From the NCBI GenBank assembly GCA_965262485.1, contig OZ253540.1, positions 3,038,001 to 3,102,000 on the forward strand: a stretch of 64,000 nt of DNA, in the 5' to 3' direction. Source of the stretch: Bin87 sp965262485. GTDB lineage: Bacteria > Chloroflexota > Dehalococcoidia > Lucifugimonadales > UBA3495. Numbering within the stretch: the stretch's first letter is position 1; the number at the start of each line of letters is the position of its first letter. The notes beneath the pieces are model-generated. The model saw only the letters and a list, made by a program, of their open reading frames with translations, had not been told where the DNA came from and ran no database searches. Both the position numbers and the translations under genes were made by a program. Shown here piece after piece: positions 51,396-60,922 of this stretch.

Positions 51396-51517
51396 TGACG
51401 TGCCGGGCGCGAAACCAGGCTCGCGTGAGTGATTGTCAGCAACCCTTGGCGGCGGGATCGCCACGCTGATGCGCCCGGCAAGTTTACGAGACGTGGAAGC
51501 CTGGAGAGGGGGAAGAT
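51396..51517. other. short intergenic gap
   Basis: Between convergent lepB and the Rieske gene. No feature is seen. Confidence 0.4.
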
Positions 51518-51844
51518 CTATTCGGCCTCGATGGCTGGCCCCACCAGGACGTCGTCGCCCTCGACGCGAATGGCGAACTTGCGCAAAGCCTGGGTGGCCG
51601 GGGGAGTAATGGGCTGACCACTGGCCACGTCGAATACTGCTCCGTGGAGGGGACAAACCAGCTCGCCTTCTTCCAGATCGCCTTCGGAAAGGTTGGCGTA
51701 GGCGTGGGTGCAGATGTCGTCGCAGGCGTGAAGTTCGCCGTCGAGGTTAACCAGCAATATTTCCTCGGGCCCCACCTTGATGGAAAGCATGTCGCCCGGG
51801 GGAACGTCGCTGAGTGAGGCAACTTTGACAAATTCGTCGGCCAT
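51518..51844 (-). CDS. Rieske [2Fe-2S] ferredoxin-like protein
   Basis: A 108-residue soluble Rieske protein. The cluster ligands are in 'DDICTHAYANLSEGDL' (C-x-H) and 'ELVCPLHGAVFDVASG' (C-x2-H). The size and lack of a membrane anchor fit the ferredoxin component of dioxygenase-type systems (NirD/BphF-like), which passes electrons to an oxygenase. No oxygenase is adjacent. The start at 51844 follows AAGGAGC. Confidence 0.92.
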   Translation of the reverse strand: MADEFVKVASLSDVPPGDMLSIKVGPEEILLVNLDGELHACDDICTHAYANLSEGDLEEGELVCPLHGAVFDVASGQPITPPATQALRKFAIRVEGDDVLVGPAIEAE

Positions 51845-52360
51845 TGAAAAGCTCCTTAATTTTTTCCGTCTGCAATCATGCGTCTGGGGTCTTGCCGTGC
51901 CGGCAGGAACATCGGCAGGCGCCAGTAACCGTCGGCAACTTATTATATGACAAAATTGCAGGATTCCGGGCTGGGACAAAAGGTTAACATTGCGGGTTTC
52001 TTCGGGAATGGGTTACGCCTTGACGCCGGCCCGCTTCCGCTGGGCGCCCACGCCCGCCTGTCATTGCGAGGAGCGCAGCGACGTGGCAATCTCGTCGGCG
52101 CAGCAATGGTGGTTTGCCAACGTGTGTTCAGCCTCATCGAGATTGCCACCCCCGTATCAAGTACGGGGTCGCAATGACAGATTAGGGGCGACGAGATTGC
52201 CAACCCCCGCATCGAGTACGGGGCCGCAATGACAGATTAAAGTGGGTACGCGTGAGGTCGCGGGGTTGGTTGCCTATTTGGTCGGCACGTGATAGCCTGT
52301 TTACGAAAGAAATAACGACGCAATTATGACCATTATGAATGGAAGGGTTCTTGTCCGGTA
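51845..52360. repeat. intergenic repeats upstream of rpsO
   Basis: No gene in 516 bp. Two nested pairs of family A units (about 52056-52090 with 52133-52165, then 52170-52236) include 'GTATCAAGTACGGGGTCGCA' and its variants. The right part (52260-52360) is unique and should contain the rpsO promoter. Confidence 0.7.
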
Positions 52361-52627
52361 ATGATAGACGTAGAAGTTAAGCAGGGGATTATTCAGGAAT
52401 ACCGCACCCACGAGTCGGACACGGGTTCCACCGAGTTGCAAGTAGCAATGCTCACGGAGCGGATCCGGCAGGTTACAGACCACCTTCGCACCCATCGGAA
52501 AGACGTCCATTCGCGTCGGGGGCTGGTTACTATGGTGTCGAAACGGCGGCGGTTGCTCAACTATTTGAGCCGCGAGGACGTTGGACGCTATCAAAGATTG
52601 ATTGGACGACTTGGGCTGCGCCGCTAA
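52361..52627 (+). CDS. rpsO: 30S ribosomal protein S15
   Basis: An 88-residue ribosomal protein that binds the central domain of 16S rRNA. Family signatures are 'HESDTGSTELQVAMLTERIR' and 'HLRTHRKDVHSRRGLVTMVS', then 'RRRLLNYLSREDVGRYQRLI'. Length is normal. It precedes pnp, the common bacterial order. The ribosome site is weak, as often seen for this autoregulated gene. Confidence 0.97.
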   Translation: MIDVEVKQGIIQEYRTHESDTGSTELQVAMLTERIRQVTDHLRTHRKDVHSRRGLVTMVSKRRRLLNYLSREDVGRYQRLIGRLGLRR

Positions 52628-53062
52628 GGCGGGTTCCACGGCGATCAGGCTCGGTGGCAGCCGTTAACCGGCAATTGCAATTGACCGACGCCAAGCCGTT
52701 GTAGAAAGGCCCCCATTGACGCCACTGTTTTCCGGCATCGGCCAAACCGCGAATCACCGTTGTACGTATTTGGTGTAGAGCAGTGCGCCACCGCTGAGCG
52801 GAAGGTGCGATAACAGCCCGAGAGATGACGGAACCGGATCCCGCCGGGACGCCGGACGTGTCGGGCGAGAAACGAAGAAGAACCGGTATGGAAGAACCGG
52901 AGGACGGGATAGAGAGAGTCGGGGGAACCGACGCCGCCGGATTCAGCCGACAGGCTGCGCGTCGCCCAGTTTTCACACGGGATATTGCCGGCCACATTCT
53001 GATATGAAGCACGGCTGGCCAGCACACCAAATTGGAAGAGAGAGGTAGAGAACACTCTGGTT
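52628..53062. other. long rpsO-pnp spacer (pnp leader)
   Basis: A 435-bp gap without a convincing gene (a 60-codon frame at 52825 has no support). It is GC-rich with short inverted pieces, for example 'CCGGCAATTG...CAATTG' at about 52666 and several GGAACCGG/CCGGATCC-like strings. In other bacteria pnp is autoregulated through its leader, so this may hold a processing hairpin. None was firmly identified. Confidence 0.4.
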
Positions 53063-55852
53063 ATGACCACAACTGACACAATCAGCGCACTTATGAATCC
53101 GTTTGCCGTAACCGGCGAGATTGGCGGCCATACCGTTGTTATGGAAACGGGCCGCCTGGCACAGCAGGCGCATGGCGCCGTAACCATCACGTGCGGCGAG
53201 ACCATATTGCTGGCGACCGCGGTGATGTCTGAACAGTCGCGGGAGGGGATTGACTTCCTGCCGTTGACCGTTGAGTTTGAAGAAAGGCTGTATGCGGTGG
53301 GTAAAATTCCCGGCAGCTTCTTCCGTCGCGAAGGCCGCCCCGGTACCGAAGCCATTTTGTCGGCGCGCCTTACCGACCGCAGCATCCGGCCCCTTTTCCC
53401 CAAGGGAATGCACAACGAAATCCAGGTAATCATCACCGTATTGTCGGTGGATGAAGCCCATCCGCCGGAAACGCTGGGCATGGTGGCCGCTTCCGCTGCG
53501 CTGTCCATCAGCCGCATACCCTTCGAGGGCCCCATCGCCGCCTGCCGCGTAACGTGGGATGGCAGCGGGTATTCAATCAACTCCAGTTATCAGCAGATCA
53601 GCGCATCGCGTCTGAATATGATTGTGGCCAGCAACCGGGGCGCCATCATGATGGTGGAATCGGGGTCGGAGGACGTGTCGGAGGAAGCGATCCTGGAGGG
53701 CATTCGCCTGGCGCACGAGAGCAACGTGCAGACCATAGAACTGATCGATCAATTGGTGGCCGAACGCGGGGCCGAAAAGATCACCGTTACCTATGACGCC
53801 GAGTCCACGGCAGCCCGTCAGCAGAAAGTTGACGCCCTGGTCAACGGACGTATCGCCGAAGTTCTGGAGCGCAACGCCTACAAGAGCGAACGCGATTCCA
53901 GCCTGGATGCCATTGAGAAAGAAATTGCGGCGCAACTGGCCGACGACCTGTCTGCCGGCGAGGTGGCCGAATCGTTCAAGAACCTGGTGAAGTCGGAGGT
54001 CCGCAGCCGGATTCTGAACAAAAACGTCAGACCCGACGGGCGCAAGCTCGACGAGATACGCCCCATCACCTGCAGCGTGGGCGAGTTGCCCCGGGTACAT
54101 GGCAGCGGGCTGTTCACCCGTGGTCAAACGCAGGTGCTGTCGATTGCCACGCTGGCATCGCTGTCGATGCGGCAGACGCTTGACACCGTGGGTCCTGACA
54201 ACACCAAGCAGTTCATGCACCATTACAACTTCCCGCCGTACAGCGTTGGCGAAGCGCGGCGCGTGGGTTCACCGGGCCGCCGGGAAATCGGACACGGCGC
54301 ACTGGCCGAACGGGCCATTCAGGCGGCGTTGCCTCCGGAAGCGGAATTTCCGTACACCATTCGCGTCGTCAGCGAGGTTTTGGCCTCCAACGGGTCGACG
54401 TCGATGGGTAGTGTGTGTGGTTCGTCAATGGCATTGATGGATGCGGGTGTGCCCCTTAAGGCGCCCGTGGCCGGTATTGCGATGGGCCTGATCACCGACG
54501 CCGCTGATGGGCAGTATGCCGTCCTCAGCGACATTCAGGGCATCGAGGACTTCCTCGGCGACATGGACTTCAAGGTTGCCGGCACGGAAGAGGGAATCAA
54601 CGCCCTGCAGATGGACGTGAAAATTGATGGACTGACCCAGGAGCTTCTGAGTGAGGCGCTGGAGCAGGCCCGGGTGGGTCGGCTGCACATCCTGGATCGC
54701 ATGTCGGAAGCCATCTCTGAGCCCAGGAACCAGATGAGCAAGTACGCGCCCAAGCTGGTGCGGATGAAGATTCCGGTTGAGAAGATTGGCGCTCTCATTG
54801 GGCCGGGAGGCCGGGTAATCCGCGCCATCCAGGAAGAGACCGGTTGCGGAATCGACGTGTCGGACGATGGCTCGGTGATTATTTCTTCCAGCGACCAGAC
54901 GATGATCGAGCTGGCCAGCAGCCGGGTTGACGGCCTGACCCGTGATCCCGAGGTGGGAGACATCATTACCGGCAAAATCACACGGACGACCAACTTCGGC
55001 GTGTTCGTTGAGTTGACGCCGGGCGGGAAGGACGGACTGGTTCGCAACGAAGACCTGGGCGACCTTGCCGATGACGTTGGAATGGGCCAGGAAATTACCG
55101 TAATGATCCGCGAGATCGACCACATGGGCCGCATCAATCTGTCGCGACGGGCCCTGTTGGGCGACGACTCGCCGCCACCGCCGCGTCCGGAACGCAGCAA
55201 CTTTGGCGGTGACCGTGATCGAGACCGTGGCGGAGATCGTGGTGGAGATCGAGGCCCGCGAGGCGGCGGCTACGGTGGTGGCGGCGGTGGAAACCGTGGC
55301 GGACCTGGCGGCGGTGGCGGCGGAAACCGAGGCGGCTACGGCGGTGGCGGCGACCGCGACCGTGGTGGTGACCGGGACCGTGGCGGTGATCGAGACCGCG
55401 GCGGAGACCGGGACCGTGTCGGGGACCGTGGCGGTGACCGTGATCGCAACGCACCCGCCGGCGGCGGAAACCGTGGCGGCTATGGCGGCGGCGGCGGTGG
55501 AAACCGTGGCGGACCTGGTGGCGGTGGCGGCGGAAACCGTGGCGGCTATGGCGGCGGCGGTGGAAACCGTGGCGGACCCGGAGGCGGTGGAAACCGCGGC
55601 GGGTCCGGCGGCGGTGGCGACCGAGATCGCAGCGGATCCGGCGGCGGCGGTGACCGAGACCGTAGCGGTTCCGGCGGTGGTGGTGACCGAGACCGCGGCG
55701 GCGAACGTGATCGCAACACGATTCTGGGGAGCGATCCCAACGACCGTGACCGGGGTGGGCGTCGTCCTCCGGGCCGGCCCCCTGGGCGCGACTCCGGACG
55801 AGGCAACCCCTCCGACCGGCGGTTCCTGGGCGGCGGCGGAGCACGGCCCTAG
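53063..55852 (+). CDS. pnp: polyribonucleotide nucleotidyltransferase with long RGG tail
   Basis: A 929-residue phosphorolytic 3'-5' exoribonuclease, normally about 700 residues. It has a first RNase PH domain ('TCGETILLATAVMSEQSREG'), an all-alpha domain, and a second RNase PH domain with catalytic Asp pair 'LSDIQGIEDFLGDMDFKVAG'. A KH domain ('IGALIGPGGRVIRAIQEETG') and an S1 domain ('GKITRTTNFGVFVELTPGGK') follow. From about residue 705 a 220-residue low-complexity tail consists of RGG, GGGGG and DRDRGGDR repeats. Such tails bind RNA and favour condensates in other proteins (inference for this one). A good terminator follows. Confidence 0.95.
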   Translation: MTTTDTISALMNPFAVTGEIGGHTVVMETGRLAQQAHGAVTITCGETILLATAVMSEQSREGIDFLPLTVEFEERLYAVGKIPGSFFRREGRPGTEAILSARLTDRSIRPLFPKGMHNEIQVIITVLSVDEAHPPETLGMVAASAALSISRIPFEGPIAACRVTWDGSGYSINSSYQQISASRLNMIVASNRGAIMMVESGSEDVSEEAILEGIRLAHESNVQTIELIDQLVAERGAEKITVTYDAESTAARQQKVDALVNGRIAEVLERNAYKSERDSSLDAIEKEIAAQLADDLSAGEVAESFKNLVKSEVRSRILNKNVRPDGRKLDEIRPITCSVGELPRVHGSGLFTRGQTQVLSIATLASLSMRQTLDTVGPDNTKQFMHHYNFPPYSVGEARRVGSPGRREIGHGALAERAIQAALPPEAEFPYTIRVVSEVLASNGSTSMGSVCGSSMALMDAGVPLKAPVAGIAMGLITDAADGQYAVLSDIQGIEDFLGDMDFKVAGTEEGINALQMDVKIDGLTQELLSEALEQARVGRLHILDRMSEAISEPRNQMSKYAPKLVRMKIPVEKIGALIGPGGRVIRAIQEETGCGIDVSDDGSVIISSSDQTMIELASSRVDGLTRDPEVGDIITGKITRTTNFGVFVELTPGGKDGLVRNEDLGDLADDVGMGQEITVMIREIDHMGRINLSRRALLGDDSPPPPRPERSNFGGDRDRDRGGDRGGDRGPRGGGYGGGGGGNRGGPGGGGGGNRGGYGGGGDRDRGGDRDRGGDRDRGGDRDRVGDRGGDRDRNAPAGGGNRGGYGGGGGGNRGGPGGGGGGNRGGYGGGGGNRGGPGGGGNRGGSGGGGDRDRSGSGGGGDRDRSGSGGGGDRDRGGERDRNTILGSDPNDRDRGGRRPPGRPPGRDSGRGNPSDRRFLGGGGARP
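55197..55830. repeat. degenerate GC-rich tandem repeats encoding the RGG tail
   Basis: The DNA alternates blocks of 'GGCGGCGGTGGAAACCGTGG' and 'GACCGAGACCGTGGCGGT' types, giving GGGNRGG and DRDRGGD peptides. Such DNA is prone to expansion, contraction and assembly error. Confidence 0.85.
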
Positions 55853-55879
55853 ACCGTCCGCGCCGACCTTTCCCAATGC

Positions 55880-55909
55880 AGCCCCTCTCCCAACGGAGAG
55901 GGGCTTTTC
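55880..55909 (+). terminator. rho-independent terminator of pnp
   Basis: AGCCCCTCTCC-caac-GGAGAGGGGCT is followed by TTTTCTT. An 11-bp perfect stem with a U-rich tail lies 28 bp after the pnp stop. The stem resembles family C. Confidence 0.85.
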
Positions 55910-56236
55910 TTGGCGGAGAGCGAGTCGGGATGCGTAAATCGTAGTGTGATATATTTGGGCCAGCAGGCTCATGCGTACCCACTTTAATCTGTCATTGCGA
56001 GGAGCATAGCGACGTGGCAATCTCGTTGAGGTTGAACACACGCCGGCAAACCACCATTGCTTACGGCGACGGGATTGCCAACCCCCGCATCGAGTGCGGG
56101 GTCGCAATGACAGATTAAAGTGGTTACGTCGTGAGGGCAGACAGGCGCTTGACGGGTTCAGAACAGGCCCCGCCAAACTTGGTGGCAGGGCGATATTATT
56201 AGCCCAACTCGGCAGGTATTTCGGCAGGAGGACGCA
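55910..56236. repeat. family A cluster between pnp and dapB
   Basis: No gene in 327 bp. Two opposed family A units (about 55991-56025 and 56075-56120) are separated by unique sequence. The dapB ribosome site (GGCAGGAGGA) lies at the right edge. Confidence 0.7.
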
Positions 56237-57046
56237 ATGAGTGATCCGGCAACGGGCGGGAAGATTTCGGTGGTGGTTCACGGCGCAACCGGCAGGATGG
56301 GCGCCGAGACGGTGCTGGCGTTGTCCGGCGCCGACGACATGGCTCTGGTGGGCGCGACCTGCAATACGCCGCGCGGCGAAACGCTGTCCACCCCGGGCGG
56401 CGGCGTGCCGTTGTCAACCGACCTGGCCGGTATGCTGGACGCCACCCGGCCGGACGTGATGGTCGAGTTCACCCACGCTGCGGCCTGCATGGAAGCAGCG
56501 CCGCTGGCGGCGGCCCGTGGCATCCACATGGTGCTGGGAGCCAGTGGCCTGAACGCTGAGCAGCTGCAGTCGCTGGATACAATGAGTCGCGAGCACGGCA
56601 TCGGGGTTATCGTGGCCCCGAATTTCGCCCTGGGAGCGGTGGTGCTGAAGAAACTGGCCGAACAGGCCGCCGCCTTTTTCGATTACGTGGACGTGGTGGA
56701 GGCCCACCATGAGATGAAGATTGACGCACCCTCGGGGTTTTCGCTCGCCATCGCCCGGGGTATGCGAGAAGAGCGGGGCCGTGACTTTGAGCGCAATCAA
56801 ACCGAGATTCACCACCTGGACGAAACCCGAGGCGGCGACATTGGCGGCGTGGGCATCCACAGTATGCGATTGCCCGGCCGCAGCGCCCACCACGAGGTGG
56901 TATTCGGGGCGGGCGGCCAGACCCTGAGCATCCGCCACGACACGCTGGGCCGCGACTGCTACATGCCGGGTGTGTTGCGCTGCGTGCGCGAGGTCGGCAA
57001 TCGTCCCGGCCTTACCGTGGGTCTGGAAACCGTGCTGGGGCTGTAG
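56237..57046 (+). CDS. dapB: 4-hydroxy-tetrahydrodipicolinate reductase
   Basis: A 269-residue NAD(P)H-dependent enzyme of lysine/diaminopimelate synthesis, acting after DapA. The nucleotide-binding start is 'VVVHGATGRMGAETVLALSG', then 'MVEFTHAAACMEAAPLA', 'VIVAPNFALGAVVLKKLAEQ', and the active-site 'VDVVEAHHEMKIDAPSGFSL' with the HH...K...SG pattern. 'HSMRLPGRSAHHEVVFG' completes the family pattern. The start follows GCAGGAGGA. It is first of dapB-asd-dapA, all in one direction but separated by repeat clusters. Confidence 0.95.
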   Translation: MSDPATGGKISVVVHGATGRMGAETVLALSGADDMALVGATCNTPRGETLSTPGGGVPLSTDLAGMLDATRPDVMVEFTHAAACMEAAPLAAARGIHMVLGASGLNAEQLQSLDTMSREHGIGVIVAPNFALGAVVLKKLAEQAAAFFDYVDVVEAHHEMKIDAPSGFSLAIARGMREERGRDFERNQTEIHHLDETRGGDIGGVGIHSMRLPGRSAHHEVVFGAGGQTLSIRHDTLGRDCYMPGVLRCVREVGNRPGLTVGLETVLGL

Positions 57047-57556
57047 CGTCGGCGGAGGCTTGTCATTGCGAGCGCAGCGTGGCAATCTCGATGAGGCGGC
57101 GCAGTGTCAGGGGGCGGCCCTGCGACAGGCTCAGGATGTGAGGTAATCAGAGCGATCTCATATGGGCAGATACCCCCCGTCATTCCCGCGAAAGCGGGAA
57201 TCCAGAAACCGAAATCAGCAGTTTTGTTGCGAAAACCAGGCGGATAACACGCTCTGGATTCCCGCTTTCGCGGGAATGACGGTTGAGGTGCGGGAATGAC
57301 GGGCAGCGATTGGCGACAACCGAATGGCCCTGGGTGAGGAGATGGGCAATCTGGACGATATGGGGCGCCGGGTGTAATCTGAATAATGCGCAATATGGCA
57401 GTCCCGCCAACCGGTTCGTGAGCCGCGGCAATAACTGCACCGATTGATCGACCGTCCAGTCCCGTAGCCCCGACACCGCAAACCGCAAACCGCACATCGC
57501 CGGGATTTCGTCGTGAAATCCGTTCTTACATCTCGAACGCAAACCACAGGAGCAAC
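57047..57556. repeat. families A, D and B between dapB and asd
   Basis: No gene in 510 bp. Family A (57060-57090) and D (57116-57140) are followed by a full pair of inverted family B palindromes: about 57179-57203 and 57257-57284, reverse complements. The 54 bp between the palindromes carries no gene, unlike the GIY-YIG unit. The rest (57300-57545) is unique. Confidence 0.7.
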
Positions 57557-58591
57557 ATGGACCTTCAAGGAATGAACCTCGCCATAGTGGGCGCTACCGG
57601 CGCCGTCGGCCAGGTAACCTTGCGCCTCATCGAGGCACGTTACCCGCAGCATCGCAACCTGAAGCTGCTGGCATCAAAGCGCTCCGCCGGCAGGAAGATG
57701 AACGTGAACGGCAAGACATTTGTGGTGGAAGAAACCACTGATGACTCCTTCGATGACGTTGATATCGCCTTCATCTCGGTGAGCACCGAGGCGTCGCGGC
57801 GGTTTGGGCCGGTGGCGGCGCGGGCCGGCGTGATGGTCATCGACGATTCCAGCGCCTTTCGCATGGAGCCGGCGGTTCCGCTGGTGGTTCCGGAAGTGAA
57901 TGGTTCTGATCTGTTGTGGCACGACGGCATCGTGTCCATTCCCAACTGCTCGACCACGCCGCTGGTAATGGTGGCGCACCCGCTGCGTCAGGCGAGTCCG
58001 ATCCGCCGCATCGTTGCCGACACCTACCAGTCTGTTTCCGGCGCCGGCGGCGCGGCGATGGACGAATTGCGCGAGCAGACCCGCACCGTGATGCACGGCG
58101 GGCCGGCAGAACCGGACGCGCAGCCGCAGCGCATCGCTTTCAACGTGTTTCCCCACATCGACGGGTTCAACGAAACCGGATACACGCGGGAAGAACAGAA
58201 GATGATCGATGAAAGCCGGAAGATTCTGCACGCACCGGACATAGCGTTGTCGGCGACGTGCGTGCGGGTTCCGGTGCTGGTGTCTCATTGCGTGGCGGCA
58301 CACCTGGAGTTTGAGCAGCCGGTATCGGCGGGAGAAGCGCGGGAGTTGTTGAGCCAGATGCCCGGCGTAACCGTGCAGGACGACCCGGCAGCGTCAGTGT
58401 ATCCGATGCCGGTATCGGCGGCCGGCTGCGACGATGTGTTCGTGGGACGGATTCGCAAAGACGCATCGCATCCCAACGGGTTGGCCATGTGGGTAGTGAC
58501 GGATAACCTGGTGAAAGGCGCGGCGCTGAACGCTCTGCAAATCGCCGAAGAAGCTGTTGCTCTCGGCGCGGTGCACGGGCAACGCAGCTGA
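57557..58591 (+). CDS. asd: aspartate-semialdehyde dehydrogenase
   Basis: A 344-residue enzyme that reduces aspartyl phosphate to aspartate semialdehyde, the precursor shared by lysine, methionine and threonine. Motifs are 'NLAIVGATGAVGQVTLRLIE', 'DIAFISVSTEASRRFGPVAA', 'VVPEVNG', catalytic Cys in 'SIPNCSTTPLVMVAHPL' (near residue 134), 'YQSVSGAGGAAMDELREQT' and the catalytic His region 'CVRVPVLVSHCVAAHLEFE'. The start follows ACAGGAGC. Length is normal. Confidence 0.95.
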   Translation: MDLQGMNLAIVGATGAVGQVTLRLIEARYPQHRNLKLLASKRSAGRKMNVNGKTFVVEETTDDSFDDVDIAFISVSTEASRRFGPVAARAGVMVIDDSSAFRMEPAVPLVVPEVNGSDLLWHDGIVSIPNCSTTPLVMVAHPLRQASPIRRIVADTYQSVSGAGGAAMDELREQTRTVMHGGPAEPDAQPQRIAFNVFPHIDGFNETGYTREEQKMIDESRKILHAPDIALSATCVRVPVLVSHCVAAHLEFEQPVSAGEARELLSQMPGVTVQDDPAASVYPMPVSAAGCDDVFVGRIRKDASHPNGLAMWVVTDNLVKGAALNALQIAEEAVALGAVHGQRS

Positions 58592-58908
58592 ATCCCTCAC
58601 GCGTCCGCACGTTAATCTGTCATTGCGAGGAGCGCAGCGACGTGGCAATCCCGATGCTAGGGGTGGCGAACTCCCGTCATTCCGGACTTGATCCGGAATC
58701 CACCGGGGGCAGGGGTGGGTGGATTCCCGCTTTCGCGGGAATGACGGTGGTTAAATCGTCCATATGCGATAGCCCTGGGGCGGGTGGCATTTGCTATCGC
58801 CCCCAAGTAACCAAATGTGTATAATGCCGGCAAAGTTGCCGGTTTGCAGACGCCGGGCCCCGATTTATGACCAAACGGGCCACCGCGACCGAGGAGGAGG
58901 GACGCTAA
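58592..58908. repeat. families A and B plus dapA promoter
   Basis: No gene in 317 bp. Family A (58617-58650) and an inverted pair of family B palindromes (58675-58702 imperfect, 58722-58746) precede unique sequence with the dapA promoter. Confidence 0.7.
58816..58825 (+). promoter_or_regulatory. candidate extended -10 of dapA
   Basis: TGTGTATAAT carries a consensus TATAAT with an upstream TG, about 85 bp before the dapA ATG. No good -35 is at the usual spacing, which extended -10 promoters do not require. Confidence 0.5.
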
Positions 58909-59811
58909 ATGCCTACTGAGATTGGCCGACTGATTACCGCTATGGTTACTCCGTTCGATGCTGAAGGCCAGGTTGACTACGAACAGGCCAGGCGTCTCGC
59001 AGTGGCGCTGCTGGATTCTGGCTCTGATGGCCTGGTAGTAACCGGAACCACCGGGGAAGGCCCGGCGTTGTCGATGGACGAAAAGGCCCGCCTGTACGGT
59101 GAGGTTAAAGACGCTATCGGCGACCGGGGCGCGGTAATCGCCGGCACGAGCGATAACAACACGACTGCATCCATAGAACTGAGCAAGGAAGCCGAGCAGG
59201 TTGGAGCCGATGCGTTGCTGCTAACCGTTCCGGCGTACAACAAGCCGCCCCAGGAAGGATTGTATCGGCATTTCAAGGCACTGGCGGAATGCACGAACCT
59301 ACCGGGGATGCTTTACAACGTGCCGAGTCGCACCAGCCTGAACATGACTAACGAGACAACGGTGCGGCTGTCGGAGATAGATAACATCATTGGCATCAAA
59401 GAGGCCAGCAGCGACCCGGTTCAGATTGCCCGGGTGATTCGCGACACTCCCGACGATTTTCGCATCTGGTCGGGCAACGACGACGAAACCTTTGGCATCA
59501 TGTCGATGGGAGGGTTCGGGGTTGTTAGCGTGGCGGCGCACTTGGTGGGGAACCAGATCAAACAGATGATGGGCTACACGCTTGAGGGCGATGTGGAAGC
59601 GGCGGGTGCGGAACACCTGCGTCTGCTCGACATTTTCAAGGGCCTGTTCATTGTGTCCAACCCCATCCCGGTTAAATACGGATTGAACCGATCGGGATTC
59701 AGGGTCGGGGAGCCCCGATTGCCGCTGGTGCCGCCGGACGAGAAAACCGCTGCCCAGCTGGATGCATTGCTGGATCGCTACGATATAGATATCCCGGTAC
59801 CCACCGGCTAA
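58909..59811 (+). CDS. dapA: 4-hydroxy-tetrahydrodipicolinate synthase
   Basis: A 300-residue class I aldolase-type enzyme condensing pyruvate with aspartate semialdehyde. Features are 'GRLITAMVTPFDAEGQVDYE', 'DGLVVTGTTGEGPALS' (TT for the triad), 'MLYNVPSRTSLNMTNETT' (Tyr and substrate Arg), the Schiff-base Lys in 'IIGIKEASSDPVQIAR', and 'GGFGVVSVAAHLVGNQIKQM'. The start follows GAGGAGGAGG, a very strong ribosome site. With dapB and asd it covers the entry to the lysine/DAP branch. Confidence 0.95.
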   Translation: MPTEIGRLITAMVTPFDAEGQVDYEQARRLAVALLDSGSDGLVVTGTTGEGPALSMDEKARLYGEVKDAIGDRGAVIAGTSDNNTTASIELSKEAEQVGADALLLTVPAYNKPPQEGLYRHFKALAECTNLPGMLYNVPSRTSLNMTNETTVRLSEIDNIIGIKEASSDPVQIARVIRDTPDDFRIWSGNDDETFGIMSMGGFGVVSVAAHLVGNQIKQMMGYTLEGDVEAAGAEHLRLLDIFKGLFIVSNPIPVKYGLNRSGFRVGEPRLPLVPPDEKTAAQLDALLDRYDIDIPVPTG

Positions 59812-59960
59812 ACCGCCGTTCAGCGTTTATACACGCTCTCCGGATCGGCATGGCCCCCGCCGACCGTTCGATGCTATCCCTATAACTGTTTTTTTCTAGT
59901 CGGTCGGCCCGCGTACTGGACGGATGATCGAAATGCCTTGGTATCACAAGGAGCCTGACA

Positions 59961-60857
59961 ATGTCCCTAAAAACAGTTGTATTTGTGGATGGACAAAACT
60001 TTCGTCACAACCTGAGAGATTTTCACTTCCGATCCGATCCGCCGCACCCTAATAATCCTGAGTACCGCCTGGATGAAAAACACTTTCGCTGGCAGGAGTT
60101 TTTCCAGGACGCGCTGGCAAAGTTCGATGATGTTACGGGGTGGGACCACCGGTTGGTGCGCGTGTATTGGTACTACGCCGAGAGCATAACCCCGTGGACG
60201 CCCAACCTGTGGCGCGCCCAGCGAATCGTAGAGGAATACGGGCCGCGTATGCCCGAGCTCACGTCCGACATAGTGGTGGAGAAGGCGCACGACTGGTACG
60301 ACCATGAGTTTCGGCGGTTCCACCAACTGCGGAAGTCGGTATTCGAGGAGATCCAGCAGAGCACCAACTTCCTGGAGTTCAAGTATGTAGGGCAGTACGT
60401 GGTGCAACCCTTCCGTCCGTACCGGCTGGAGTACGACTACGACGGCAACATCATGTACCAGGGTACGCAGGTGGGTGAGAAGGGCGTTGACATCGGCATC
60501 GCCGTGGACATGATAGCCAAGATGGACAACTTCGACGTGGCCATACTGGTGTCGGGCGACAGCGACTTTTTTCCGGTGGTTCGCTATCTGAAAGACAACC
60601 TGAAATACGTTTACCACTTCTCGGTTGGGCGCGGCGTAGGGCAGGACACCCAGTTCTTCTCGCCGGCGCTGCGGGGGGTGGTGGACTGTTTCCAGGGTTT
60701 TGATGAGCTGGAGCTGTTGAGCAATTACGTCAACGAACACGCGGGGATTCCGCCGGCCATCCTGGACACCATCAACACCCGGGCGGCGGAGCTGGAACGG
60801 ATCCTGGACGAGGAGCCGTTACTCTTACATTCGGAAATCGAACCTCTGCTGAACTGA
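59961..60857 (+). CDS. NYN-domain protein (LabA/DUF88-like)
   Basis: A 298-residue NYN protein, third in the window. Acidic motifs are 'VVFVDGQNFRHNLRDF', 'GEKGVDIGIAVDMIAKMDNF' and 'VAILVSGDSDFFPVVRYLKD', the full LabA-like set. An aromatic-rich insert (about 60-150, 'YWYYAESITPWTPNLWRAQR') separates the first two. The C-terminus is helical. It is likely a metal-dependent RNase, though the function is not established. The start follows CAAGGAGC. Confidence 0.85.
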   Translation: MSLKTVVFVDGQNFRHNLRDFHFRSDPPHPNNPEYRLDEKHFRWQEFFQDALAKFDDVTGWDHRLVRVYWYYAESITPWTPNLWRAQRIVEEYGPRMPELTSDIVVEKAHDWYDHEFRRFHQLRKSVFEEIQQSTNFLEFKYVGQYVVQPFRPYRLEYDYDGNIMYQGTQVGEKGVDIGIAVDMIAKMDNFDVAILVSGDSDFFPVVRYLKDNLKYVYHFSVGRGVGQDTQFFSPALRGVVDCFQGFDELELLSNYVNEHAGIPPAILDTINTRAAELERILDEEPLLLHSEIEPLLN

Positions 60858-60922
60858 CTGTTCCGGCAACCGCGCGCGACCGCGCGCGGCCCGATGGGTC
60901 GGCGTCGGCTGGGGCGTCGCTG

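Noticed and set aside
52825..53007. 60-codon frame in the rpsO-pnp spacer
   Set aside because: No ribosome site, biased composition only, and pnp leaders are normally non-coding.
54425..56281. 618-codon minus-strand frame across the pnp 3' half
   Set aside because: Its Thr/Val/Ala-rich low complexity is simply the complement of the RGG repeats in pnp.
57179..57284. A second GIY-YIG-type unit between inverted family B palindromes
   Set aside because: Only 54 bp lies between the palindromes and it encodes nothing.
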